32,709 nucleotides of DNA from Geminicoccaceae bacterium (GTDB lineage Bacteria > Pseudomonadota > Alphaproteobacteria > Geminicoccales > Geminicoccaceae): the NCBI GenBank assembly GCA_028279345.1, contig JANQNY010000087.1, positions 1 through 32,709 of the forward strand, read 5' to 3'. A program made the position numbers and the translations under genes. The notes beneath the pieces were generated by a model. It made no database searches. It saw nothing but the letters and a program-made list of their open reading frames with translations, and was not told the origin of the DNA. Below, piece by piece: positions 1 through 6,904 of the stretch; positions within the stretch are counted from its first letter, which is position 1; every line of letters starts with the position of its first letter.

Positions 1-895
1 CGGTGCCGCTCCCACGTCCGAGGAGCTCGATGCGGCCGCCAGCGCCCGTGGCGCTGCTTGCGCGGACGATGCCCGAAGTATTGATCGCGGAATCGAGGAC
101 TGACGCGGCGGAGCCAGCAGTGAGCAGCACGCGGCCGTCGGGCGCATCGATGGTGCCGGTGTTGACGACGCCAGCAAGCGCTGTCGTCGCCTCGCCATCG
201 ACGGCGATCTTGACGAGCCCGTCACCCGTGAAGTCGATGGTGGTGGTGGCCCCGGACGCGAGCGCCACAGTCCCGCGCTCCGCAGCGATGACGCCGTGAT
301 TGGCGACATTGCCGCCGACCAGCGCCGCGAGCCCCGCTTCACCGATGGTCAGCGTGCCCTCGTTCACCACACGCGCATCCGGCAGTTCGCCGCCGCCGAT
401 GCTCAGATTGCCGGTCGCTTGGAAGCGGTCGGCGTCCACGAGCTGGCTGGTCGCGACGAGACTGCCGACATCAACGCGCGCGGAGCCCCGGAAGACGACA
501 CCGGCCGTGTTCTGGATGATGACCGTGCCCGGCGCCGAGATCCGTCCGGACACGACACTCTCGCGGCCCGCGTCGACCCGGTTGAGGGTCGCTGCTTTGC
601 GCCCGGGTTGCTTGAAGCGAACATGGTGGTCCTTGCCGACGTCGAAGCGTCGCCAATCGACGACGGAGCGCTTCGAGGACTGCTTGACCGTCGTTCGGTT
701 CTTGCCGGTCGAAATGCTTGCGTTGCCGCTTACGACCTTGCCGCCTTGCGGCGACTTCGCCGTGGCTGGCGCTGCAGCGAGTAGGGCCAAGCAACTGACG
801 CCGACCAGCGCAAAAGATGCGATCGCACGGCATGTCTCCAGTCGAGGCCTACGAATGGTGTCGCGTACTGATCTCTTGTGGCGCATCGCAGTCAT
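1..895 (-). CDS. Two-partner-secretion (filamentous haemagglutinin-type) exoprotein, N-terminal part
   Basis: About 298 codons are visible and the frame is open at base 1, so the C-terminal part lies outside the window. A basic N-terminus is followed by a hydrophobic stretch (about residues 24-45) ending in a likely signal peptidase site after PATA. The mature part opens like a TPS domain: GNASIST, then VDWRRFDVG, then VRFKQPG, NRV, NTAGVVF and ARVDVGSLVATS. These match the conserved positions by which TpsA proteins are recognised by their outer-membrane TpsB partner. Beta-helix-like repeats follow (VVNEGTLTIG, GVVNTGTI). The ATG at 895 follows an in-frame TAG; an ATG at 886 is an alternative, and the ribosome site is weak. 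By family it would be a secreted adhesin, haemagglutinin or cytolysin-like exoprotein. The TPS assignment is firm; the activity cannot be told from this part. No TpsB gene is in the window. Confidence 0.85.
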   Translation of the reverse strand, partial: MTAMRHKRSVRDTIRRPRLETCRAIASFALVGVSCLALLAAAPATAKSPQGGKVVSGNASISTGKNRTTVKQSSKRSVVDWRRFDVGKDHHVRFKQPGRKAATLNRVDAGRESVVSGRISAPGTVIIQNTAGVVFRGSARVDVGSLVATSQLVDADRFQATGNLSIGGGELPDARVVNEGTLTIGEAGLAALVGGNVANHGVIAAERGTVALASGATTTIDFTGDGLVKIAVDGEATTALAGVVNTGTIDAPDGRVLLTAGSAASVLDSAINTSGIVRASSATGAGGRIELLGRGSGT

Positions 896-1441
896 CGTCG
901 TTACTCGGCACTAGTGGCGTTGCGGGCTCGAGAGGATCGCTCGGGGCTGCGATCACAAAGCTCATCCCGTCGTTTCGCGGACGCACCACGCTAGCGGACA
1001 CGACGTTCCGCATTGGCGATAAATCAGCTTTCTCACAACAGGCTTCGCTAAACCCCAAGTAAAACTGTTGCAGCATGTGGCATTGTCGTCACGGTTGAGC
1101 GTGGCGGAACGACACTTGGCGGCATAGGCCGACCAAGCTTTCTTCCCAACCACATCGATGGGCGCTGGCTGCCGCGCGCCGACGAGCGGGCTACGGCAAC
1201 ATGAACGACCGCTGCCCAGCATTAGTGGTACTCAGGTTGTGGACCCCGAGCGCTGACCCTCCCGATGTTCACGCGAAAGTTTAGAGCGGATCGTCGATCA
1301 AGGCGACTACGAGCTGAGCAGTGGCGTCTTCCAGTACAGTATCGTTTGACTGGCCGGGCGCTGTTCGCGATCTGTTAACCATTTTGTCGAGGTGGTCATT
1401 GCACAGCGACGGCAGTGCGCGAATCACCAAGGCGTCGATGG
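896..1441. other. Gap without a recognised gene
   Basis: This stretch lies between the start of the exoprotein gene and the end of the DUF6285-like gene. Short open frames occur on both strands, for example 962-1222 minus and 849-1076 minus, but their translations look like nothing I recognise and they have no convincing ribosome sites. The part around 1000-1080 is less GC-rich than its surroundings and could hold the exoprotein promoter, but I see no clear -35/-10 pair. No tRNA or strong hairpin was seen. Confidence 0.5.
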
Positions 1442-1726
1442 TCAGGGTGGTGCGTCGGCGACGTCGGTCGTATAGCCAGGGTTGGTGACGGCGAGCCTTC
1501 GCGCAACCAGTGGTCTCAGACCGCCGACGTCGTGCGGTGCTGGCGAAAGCGCGGACCAGGCCGTGCCCGGATGCTCGAGAGCGCGGGCGACCTGGCCCAT
1601 GGCGTTGGCGATCATCGCCGCGTCGAGTTTCGCCTCGCCGGTCACCTGCGGTTGTACGCGTGACCGTAGCAGCGCCTGTGCCGTCTTCAGCAGTGCTGCC
1701 ATGGCCGTCGGATCATCGATCTCCAT
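1442..1726 (-). CDS. Small DUF6285-like protein, LvaB-type partner of the phosphotransferase
   Basis: This 94-residue protein starts 14 bases inside the end of the phosphotransferase gene. A GGAGG sits about six bases before the ATG, and the overlap suggests translational coupling. The helical pattern (AALLKTAQALLR, then DAAMIANAMGQVARALE, then LVARRLAVTNPGY near the end) resembles the small DUF6285 proteins that often sit beside APH-like phosphotransferases and acyl-CoA dehydrogenases. In the Pseudomonas levulinate operon the protein in this place, LvaB, is small and is needed for activity of the kinase LvaA. It is rather short for DUF6285, the missing part being in the middle or C-terminal half. 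The family call rests on pattern and position, not on a catalytic motif; a role as kinase partner is inference. Confidence 0.65.
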   Translation of the reverse strand: MEIDDPTAMAALLKTAQALLRSRVQPQVTGEAKLDAAMIANAMGQVARALEHPGTAWSALSPAPHDVGGLRPLVARRLAVTNPGYTTDVADAPP

Positions 1727-2732
1727 CGAGCGCCTCCACCAGATCGAGGATGTCCCACTCGAGCTGCGGCAGCACGGCGCCGGTGAGCGCCAGCTCCAGG
1801 CTCAGCTCGCCGTCGACGAAGTGCCGTGCGGCTTGCTGGAGCGCGATCACCGCCCAGCGCACCGTGCCCATGAGCTGCCAGTAGAGCAGTGCGGACGTGT
1901 CGACCTGCACGCCGGCAGCCTGTTGATAGGCTTCGACGAACGCCTGCTCCGAGGCGAGCCCACCTGCCTCGGCGGACCAGCGGCCGAAGCGCCAGAAGCG
2001 GCCGAGGAACCAGCCCAGGTCCTCCAGCGGGTCGCCGAAGGCGGCGAACTCCCAATCGAGGATGGCGGTCAGCTCGCCCGCGTCCACGAGGACGTTGCCG
2101 AGGCGAAAGTCGGCGTGGATCAGGGTCCGCCGTGGCGTCGAAGGGGCGCGCGCGGCCAGGAGGTCGAGGGCCAGCGACAGCACCGGATTGGCGATCCGGA
2201 GCTCGTCCAGGTGGCCACGGTACTCGGCGACGCGGGCCAGGGCAGGGTGGTCCGGAAGGTCGATGAAGGCGAGGCTCTCCAAGGGCGCATCGAGCCGGTG
2301 GAGGAGTGCCAGCTCGCGCGCGAGTCTTGCCACCAGCGGCGGCCCCCAGCGGTCGACTTCAAGGTCGCGGACGAGCAATCGGCCGCGGGCCTCCCCCGGA
2401 TGCCGTGTCATCACGTAGAAGGGACGACTCCAAACGCTGGGCTCGGTGCAGAGCGCGATCGGTCGCGGCACGGTTAGCCCGGCCGCGTGGACGACCCGGA
2501 GTATCTTGAACTCCTCGACCTTTCCCCAGCTCACGGCCACCTGCGAGGGCGCATCGGTGCGCAGGACCCAGGCTTCCGGCACGCCCTCCAGCTCGACGTC
2601 GAGTGCCCAATTCTCCTGGATGGCGCCGCCGCCGAGGCGGGCCATCGCCGTCACTTCGACTGGTCGACCCAGCTCCGCCGCGAGCCATGCTGCCACTGCG
2701 GCTCTTGCGTCGCTGGCGTCGTCGCCGCTCAC
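1713..2732 (-). CDS. APH-like phosphotransferase, probable 4-hydroxyacyl-CoA kinase (LvaA / ACAD10-11 type)
   Basis: A 339-residue kinase of the aminoglycoside phosphotransferase fold. I chose the GTG at 2732 because it overlaps the preceding stop as GTGA; the longer open frame upstream only runs through the dehydrogenase gene. Visible motifs are the nucleotide-loop region LGGGAIQENW (34-43), the catalytic loop LIHADFRLGN (204-213, Asp208 and Asn213) and the metal-binding DWE (226-228) followed by FGDPLEDLGW. Proteins of this subgroup occur next to, or fused with, ACAD10/11 dehydrogenases. In levulinate catabolism LvaA phosphorylates the 4-hydroxyl of 4-hydroxyvaleryl-CoA. The neighbours here are exactly that set, so a role as hydroxyacyl-CoA kinase is preferred over antibiotic resistance. 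Substrate chain length cannot be read from the sequence. Confidence 0.88.
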   Translation of the reverse strand: MSGDDASDARAAVAAWLAAELGRPVEVTAMARLGGGAIQENWALDVELEGVPEAWVLRTDAPSQVAVSWGKVEEFKILRVVHAAGLTVPRPIALCTEPSVWSRPFYVMTRHPGEARGRLLVRDLEVDRWGPPLVARLARELALLHRLDAPLESLAFIDLPDHPALARVAEYRGHLDELRIANPVLSLALDLLAARAPSTPRRTLIHADFRLGNVLVDAGELTAILDWEFAAFGDPLEDLGWFLGRFWRFGRWSAEAGGLASEQAFVEAYQQAAGVQVDTSALLYWQLMGTVRWAVIALQQAARHFVDGELSLELALTGAVLPQLEWDILDLVEALDGDR

Positions 2733-3943
2733 AGGTCGCTCCCGTGGCCCCAGCCGAAGGTCGCCGAGCCGTGCTTCAGGAAGCTCTTCGCCACCACCAT
2801 CCGATGCACCTCCGAGGCGCCGTCGACGAGCCGCGCTTGGCGGGCGTAGCGGTACATCCACTCGAGCGGCGTATCCTTGGCGTAGCCCTTGCCGCCTAGC
2901 AGTTGCATGGCGGTGTCGATGGCGTTGTGGAGCGCGTCGGCGACCTGGATCTTGGCCATCGACACCTCTTTGCGCGCGCGGTCACCCTGCTCCAGGAGCC
3001 ACGCGGCTCGCATGGTCAAGAGCCGCCCGACCTCGATCCGCATGGCCGCCTCGCCGAGCATGCCCTGGACGCTCTCCTTGTCGGCAAGCCGCTGGCCGAA
3101 CGCCATGCGCTCCTCGATGTAGGGCTTCGCCACCTCGAGCGCGCGCTTCGCCATGCCGAGCCACCGCATGCAGTGTGTCAGCCGCGCCATGCCGAGCCGG
3201 ATCTGGGTCACCTTCATGCCCATGCCTTCGCCCATCAACACCGCTTCGATCGGCACCTCGAGCCCGTCCAGCTCCAGCTCGCAATGGCCGCCGTGCTCCT
3301 CTGGTCCCATGATCGGAATGCGACGAACGATGCGCCAGCCGGGCTGATCCTTGTGGAACATCATCGCCGTGAGGCCGCGTCGGGGATCGTCCGACGTGCG
3401 CGCGAGCAGGAGGAAATGGGCAGCACCTTCGGCGCCGGTGATCCACCATTTGCGGCCATGAACGACGTAGCGGTCGCCCCGCTTCTCCGCGCGGGTCAGC
3501 ATCATGCCCGCCGGATCGGAGCCCGAGCCAGGATGCGGCTCGGTCATGACGATCGCGGAGCGCACGGCGCCGTCGACAATGGGCTGGAGCCAGCAAGCCT
3601 GCTGCTCGGTCGTCGCCACCTGGTTCAGCACGTACATATTGCCGTCGTCCGGTGCGGCGCAGTTGAAGCAGACGGGCCCGAAGCGCGAGCGGCCCATCGC
3701 CTCGTAGAGTATCGCCATGCCGACAGGCCCCACGCCCATGCCACCGTGTTCGCGCGGCATTTGCGGCGCCCACAAGCCCCGCGCCTTCACCTCCTCGCGC
3801 ATCGTCTGAACGTGCGACCAGGCGATGTTCTCGCCTTCGCCCCACGCGGTCGGGTCGTCCTCGAGCGGCAGGAGGCGCTCGGCGACGAAGGCTTCGACGC
3901 GGCGTCGGGTGTCGTCGAGCTCCGGGGGGAGGGTGAAGTCCAT
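2729..3943 (-). CDS. Acyl-CoA dehydrogenase family protein, ACAD10/11 (LvaC-like) subgroup
   Basis: At 404 residues this is a full-length acyl-CoA dehydrogenase: helical N-terminal domain to about 130, beta domain with the FAD-contact motif MTEPHPGSGSD, then WWITGAEG, and a C-terminal helical domain with QLLGGKGY. The catalytic-base position reads VDGASEVHR, with Asp374 where medium-chain enzymes have Glu. The Asp-Gly...Glu-Val-His form is typical of ACAD10/11. In this subgroup the enzyme acts on 4-phosphoacyl-CoA made by the partner kinase, eliminating phosphate and leading to an enoyl-CoA or 3-hydroxyacyl-CoA. The gene starts three bases after the SDR stop with GGGAG upstream, and its TGA overlaps the phosphotransferase GTG. 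The family is certain; the exact reaction is inferred from subgroup and neighbours. Confidence 0.92.
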   Translation of the reverse strand: MDFTLPPELDDTRRRVEAFVAERLLPLEDDPTAWGEGENIAWSHVQTMREEVKARGLWAPQMPREHGGMGVGPVGMAILYEAMGRSRFGPVCFNCAAPDDGNMYVLNQVATTEQQACWLQPIVDGAVRSAIVMTEPHPGSGSDPAGMMLTRAEKRGDRYVVHGRKWWITGAEGAAHFLLLARTSDDPRRGLTAMMFHKDQPGWRIVRRIPIMGPEEHGGHCELELDGLEVPIEAVLMGEGMGMKVTQIRLGMARLTHCMRWLGMAKRALEVAKPYIEERMAFGQRLADKESVQGMLGEAAMRIEVGRLLTMRAAWLLEQGDRARKEVSMAKIQVADALHNAIDTAMQLLGGKGYAKDTPLEWMYRYARQARLVDGASEVHRMVVAKSFLKHGSATFGWGHGSDL

Positions 3944-3946
3944 CGT

Positions 3947-4705
3947 TCAGGCTCCCGACCAGAGATGACCGCCGTCGACGGGAAGGACAACGCCGGTCAT
4001 GTGCGCGCCGGCTTCGCTCGCGAGCAAGAGCAGCGGCCCGTCGAGGTCCGCGGGCTGTCCCAAGCGACCCTGCGGAACGCGATCGACCAGACGCCGTCCC
4101 GCTTCGCTCTCGAGGAAGGCCCGATTGAGGTCGGTGCTGATATAGCCCGGGGCCAGGGCGTTGACCCGAATGCCGTGCTTGGCGAGGTCGCGGCCAAGCG
4201 CGTGGGTCCGATGCGCGACGCCCGCCTTGCTGGCACAGTAGGCCGGCACGCCGGGCAGGACGTCCAGGCCCGCGAGCGAGGCGATGTTGACGATGGCGCC
4301 GGGCTGGCCCGCGCGGACGAGCCGCCGTGCCGTGAGGCTGCTCATGCGGAAGACGCTCGTGAGGTTGACTTCGACCACGCGCGCGAACTCGGCGGCCGAC
4401 AACTCCAGCGGGTCCCGGCCATGCTCGACGACGCCGGCGTTGTTGACGAGCAGGTCCACGGCTCCCCAGGCGCTTTCGATCGTATCGAACGCAGCCTCGG
4501 CGGAGGCGTCGTCGGTGACGTCGAGGTCGATTGCGAGGCCGCCGATGGCGCCGGCTACCTGCGCGACGCGGTCGCGCCGGCGCGCGCCGACGGCCACCTT
4601 CGCGCCGGCTTTGGCCAGCACTCCGGCGCAGTGCGCGCCAAGCCCGCCGGATGCACCCGTCACCAGCGCGACACGCCCGGTAAGGTCGAAGCTCGTCCGG
4701 CTCAC
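3947..4705 (-). CDS. Short-chain dehydrogenase/reductase (SDR), LvaD-like position
   Basis: A classical SDR of 252 residues. TGASGGLG (16-23) is the cofactor-binding glycine motif, NNAG lies at 88-91, and the catalytic set is Ser143, Tyr156 and Lys160 in YCASK. PGYISTDL and a C-terminal VDGG follow. The GTG at 4705 overlaps the upstream TGA by four bases (GTGA); starting further upstream would read far into the metallophosphoesterase gene. In the levulinate pathway the SDR LvaD reduces the 4-oxoacyl-CoA to the 4-hydroxyacyl-CoA used by the kinase, and operon position fits that role. Another 3-oxo- or hydroxyacyl reductase activity is equally possible from sequence alone. Confidence 0.9.
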   Translation of the reverse strand: MSRTSFDLTGRVALVTGASGGLGAHCAGVLAKAGAKVAVGARRRDRVAQVAGAIGGLAIDLDVTDDASAEAAFDTIESAWGAVDLLVNNAGVVEHGRDPLELSAAEFARVVEVNLTSVFRMSSLTARRLVRAGQPGAIVNIASLAGLDVLPGVPAYCASKAGVAHRTHALGRDLAKHGIRVNALAPGYISTDLNRAFLESEAGRRLVDRVPQGRLGQPADLDGPLLLLASEAGAHMTGVVLPVDGGHLWSGA

Positions 4706-5223
4706 GCGGCCGTCCCCCTTACCCGTCGTCGCCGCGCCTGCGCGATCGTTTCCAGGGTCACCGGGCGGAAGTCCCAGGCGTCCACGCCGACGTCCGCCTG
4801 CCGGGTCAGTGGCGCGAGGCGCCCGTGGCTGTGGCCGTGCAGGTTCCACGCGCCGCGGCCCTGTCGGTTCCAGACGCGTAGCGCGTAGTGGCAGAGGACC
4901 ACGGGCGTGCCGTCGACGTCGATCTCCGCATAGTCCTGGACGCTCGCCCAGCCGGACGACCGACGGGTTGCGTCCGGATCGTTGTTGCCGGTGATCAGGT
5001 GCTTATTGCCGTGCAGGGCGGCGAGCAACTCCAGGACGCGCTCCGCCTTGGCTCGGATGGCGAAGTCGCCCAGATGCCAAACGGTGTCTTCCGCGCGTAC
5101 GCCGTCGTTCCAACGGTCGACCATCGCCGCGTCCATCGCGGCGATGTCCGCGAACGGCCTGCGGAACAGGCCGCGGGCGGCACCTTGGCCAAAATGGTGG
5201 TCGGCGGTGAAGAGGATGCGCAC
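4702..5223 (-). CDS. Calcineurin-like metallophosphoesterase, first gene of the operon
   Basis: The 173-residue protein is short but carries all metal-binding blocks of the calcineurin-like superfamily: TADHHF near the N-terminus (Asp8, His10), HLGDF, TGNND, CHYAL and GHSHG. The start is taken as GTG 5223, whose product VRILFTADHH begins directly with the first strand; GGAG stands five bases before it. The open frame continues 25 codons upstream to an ATG at 5298, but that extension does not look like this family. It overlaps the SDR by four bases and so is probably cotranscribed with it. Such small enzymes are usually phosphoesterases of unknown substrate. Its presence before an SDR / dehydrogenase / kinase set is unusual, and its role there is unknown. 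Confidence 0.85.
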   Translation of the reverse strand: MRILFTADHHFGQGAARGLFRRPFADIAAMDAAMVDRWNDGVRAEDTVWHLGDFAIRAKAERVLELLAALHGNKHLITGNNDPDATRRSSGWASVQDYAEIDVDGTPVVLCHYALRVWNRQGRGAWNLHGHSHGRLAPLTRQADVGVDAWDFRPVTLETIAQARRRRVRGTAA

Positions 5224-5474
5224 CGTGGCTCCGAAGCGTTCGGTTGTTCGCAATTCGTTAACGCGCTCGGCGCAGCGTGGCGAGTGCACGCTTGTCATTG
5301 TTCTGGAGGCTCGTCCGTGCGCAGTTGCTCAAAGCACCTCTCGTCACCACGCCTAGCCCTGCAGGTGCTCGGCACCTCACTCGTGCTTCTGGCGCTCGTT
5401 GCGTTTACGGCCGTCGAGCGGCCGATCGTGACCGATGTGCCGGAGGCGTGGAGCTCGATCCCCGTCTGACCATC

Positions 5475-5740
5475 CGGTGGCATCGGCGTGGGGAAATGGC
5501 GACGCAGCCCTGGCTGCTGGAGCTCTTGGCGGGTAGGCCGATGGCACTCGGCAGCGTCTTTGAGCGTTGGCGTGACCCGGAGGGTGGCGATCTGTGCACC
5601 TGCACGATCGTGACGACGGACGCCGGCACCGACATCGCTCTTCCCAAATGCCGGATGAGGCTGGTCCTCGGTGATGACGCCTGGGAGGCCTGACGGACGG
5701 GACCGCCGGAGGTGGCGTGAGGCCTGATCACGCCCGCGCC
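5475..5740 (+). pseudogene. Decayed fragment of an SRAP (YedK/HMCES-type) peptidase
   Basis: The frame containing the ATG at 5496 reads WHRRGE, QPWLLELLAGRPMALG, then FERWRDPEGG and CTIVTTDAG. This matches the central part of SRAP domains (EW-RRGE-KQP, ALAGLWERWRDPDG, SCTILTTDAN). The next conserved block, normally APIHDRMP, is corrupted to ALPKCRMRLVL, and a TGA ends the frame at 5691-5693. A shift of frame at the stop restores a WLTDGTA-like continuation, close to the family's WLDGTA. The N-terminal part with the catalytic Cys2 and the Asn/Glu residues is missing. I read it as a remnant rather than a working gene. SRAP proteins crosslink to abasic sites in single-stranded DNA. Confidence 0.6.
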
Positions 5741-5876
5741 AGGAATCCCCGCCCGCGTCCGGTCGAGCAGCGCGCCAACCAGAGGCGGAAGAACACCCCA
5801 GGCCTCCTCCCGCCATTGCCCGCGGGTATCACTCTCCCGGCGCCGCACCGCGCGACGTCGGGAGAGCGCTCCACCT

Positions 5877-6719
5877 TCAGCCCTTCTTCGTACGCTCCAG
5901 CCGGATCGGGATGCCAGCGTCCTCCAGCATCCTCGATGCGGCGTCGAGCGTCCGCTTCTGGGGGTCGAGTCGCGCGAGGCTCGCCATGAGCGCCGCGGCC
6001 TCGTCTACCGGCGAGATAGGCTGCGGGACGGTGGGCACGCGCTCGGCCAGATCGGGTAGCCCAATGTCGGACAGGGTCAGAAAGCAGCTCGGCACGGACT
6101 CGATCTCGTTGAGCGCCTGGCCCGAGGCGAGGGCCACCGCCGTGCCGGTCTGGTCGAAGTCGAGGTCGCCAGCGACGATGGTCGGCCAGCCCTGGGGCAA
6201 ATACGTCGCCCGGTGCTCGGCGTTGAGGAGGACGCGCGCCGGTGCGCCCGGCTGGGTCTGCAGCTGCGGAAAAGGCAGGGGTGGGTTCGGCTGGAAGGTG
6301 CAGGGCAGGATCAGCGAGACGTTCCCGCGCACCTCGATGTCGTCGGGACCGGTGAAAAAGTTGCAGGCGGTGATGTTCGGCAGGAGGACGACGAGCGCCG
6401 TCGCTCCGGCTGGCACCGAAAAAGTGGTGGTGAAGCGGTTGCTACCAACCGGGCTATTCACCAGAGACGTATTGAAGACGTTGCCTGGACCGGCGACGTC
6501 ACTGATGAAGAGTGCATTGCCGTCGAGTGTGCGTGATGGATTTGCCGGGTTTGGCAGGCTGATGCGAAACTCGATACGGAAGACGAAATCATTGTCCTCA
6601 TCGAGGTTCGAGACCGTCAGAAAATAGCCTTGCAAAACGCGTCGGGCGATCGCTTCGGTGCCCGCGCCGAGTGGAGGCGTAAGTGGCCTGTAGAGAATTT
6701 CGAATGTCGAAACTTCCAT
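5877..6719 (-). CDS. Hypothetical protein, beta-rich, function not recognised
   Basis: I do not recognise this 280-residue protein. The start is set by a strong ribosome site, GAGGGGG about five bases before the ATG at 6719; the open frame continues 58 codons upstream but that part lacks coding character. There is no signal peptide and no membrane segment. The first two thirds look beta-rich: FLTVSNLDEDNDFVFRIEF, a Pro/Asn-rich loop, then TTFSVPAGATALVVLLPNI and GNVSLILPC, suggesting a jelly-roll or Ig-like fold. The C-terminal 70 residues are helical (EAAALMASLARLDP, RTLDAASRMLEDAG) and end in a basic tail. It stands alone, divergent from a GST gene, with a 16-base palindrome in the shared upstream gap that may be its operator. 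Confidence 0.7.
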   Translation of the reverse strand: MEVSTFEILYRPLTPPLGAGTEAIARRVLQGYFLTVSNLDEDNDFVFRIEFRISLPNPANPSRTLDGNALFISDVAGPGNVFNTSLVNSPVGSNRFTTTFSVPAGATALVVLLPNITACNFFTGPDDIEVRGNVSLILPCTFQPNPPLPFPQLQTQPGAPARVLLNAEHRATYLPQGWPTIVAGDLDFDQTGTAVALASGQALNEIESVPSCFLTLSDIGLPDLAERVPTVPQPISPVDEAAALMASLARLDPQKRTLDAASRMLEDAGIPIRLERTKKG

Positions 6720-6773
6720 TTCATCCCCCTCTTTGATCGTGCAAGAATTCAACCACAGATGGGTGGTATTGAC

Positions 6774-6789
6774 TGTGTTGTACAACACA
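6774..6789. promoter_or_regulatory. Perfect 16-base palindrome, candidate operator
   Basis: TGTGTTGTACAACACA is identical to its reverse complement. It lies in the divergent gap between the hypothetical gene starting at 6719 (minus) and the GST gene starting at 6905 (plus), 54 bases before the former's start codon. The core TTGTACAA has the shape of sites bound by dimeric regulators such as GntR-family proteins. No regulator gene lies alongside, so the binding protein is unknown. The local sequence is less GC-rich than its surroundings, as expected for a promoter. Confidence 0.5.
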
Positions 6790-6796
6790 CAGGTCG

Positions 6797-6820
6797 ATCT
6801 ACTGCGCCTAACCAGTAGAT
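6797..6820. promoter_or_regulatory. Perfect inverted repeat (8-base arms, 8-base spacer)
   Basis: ATCTACTG at 6797-6804 is followed by eight bases and then CAGTAGAT at 6813-6820. It begins seven bases after the 16-base palindrome. It could be a second operator, a hairpin in the leader of the minus-strand transcript, or a recombination scar. No run of T follows on either strand, so it is not a standard terminator. Confidence 0.4.
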
Positions 6821-6904
6821 TGGTGTAGAGCTGCAGCGTGGTGTCGCGGCGAATGGAATGGTGTCGTTGCTGGGCCGAGCATGGCGAAAACAAGGAGACG
6901 CGCT

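Noticed and set aside
962..1222. 86-residue open frame on the minus strand
   Set aside because: Cys/Arg-rich translation without family resemblance or ribosome site; more likely chance.
1273..1497. Minus-strand frame reading LYDRRRRR then TIDALVIRALPSL, recalling the end of tyrosine recombinases
   Set aside because: It overlaps the DUF6285-like gene in another frame and lacks the catalytic Tyr context; the Arg run can arise by chance in GC-rich DNA.
2903..4888. 661-codon open frame on the plus strand
   Set aside because: It is antisense to the dehydrogenase and SDR genes and is kept open by GC-rich codon bias.
5320..5469. Plus-strand frame with a membrane-helix-like stretch (LALQVLGTSLVLLALVAF)
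   Set aside because: No start codon with a ribosome site, and the frame upstream runs antisense through the metallophosphoesterase gene.
6805..6812. GCCTAAC in the loop of the 6797-6820 repeat, resembling an integron attC core
   Set aside because: No partner GTTRRRY core at a suitable distance and no integrase.
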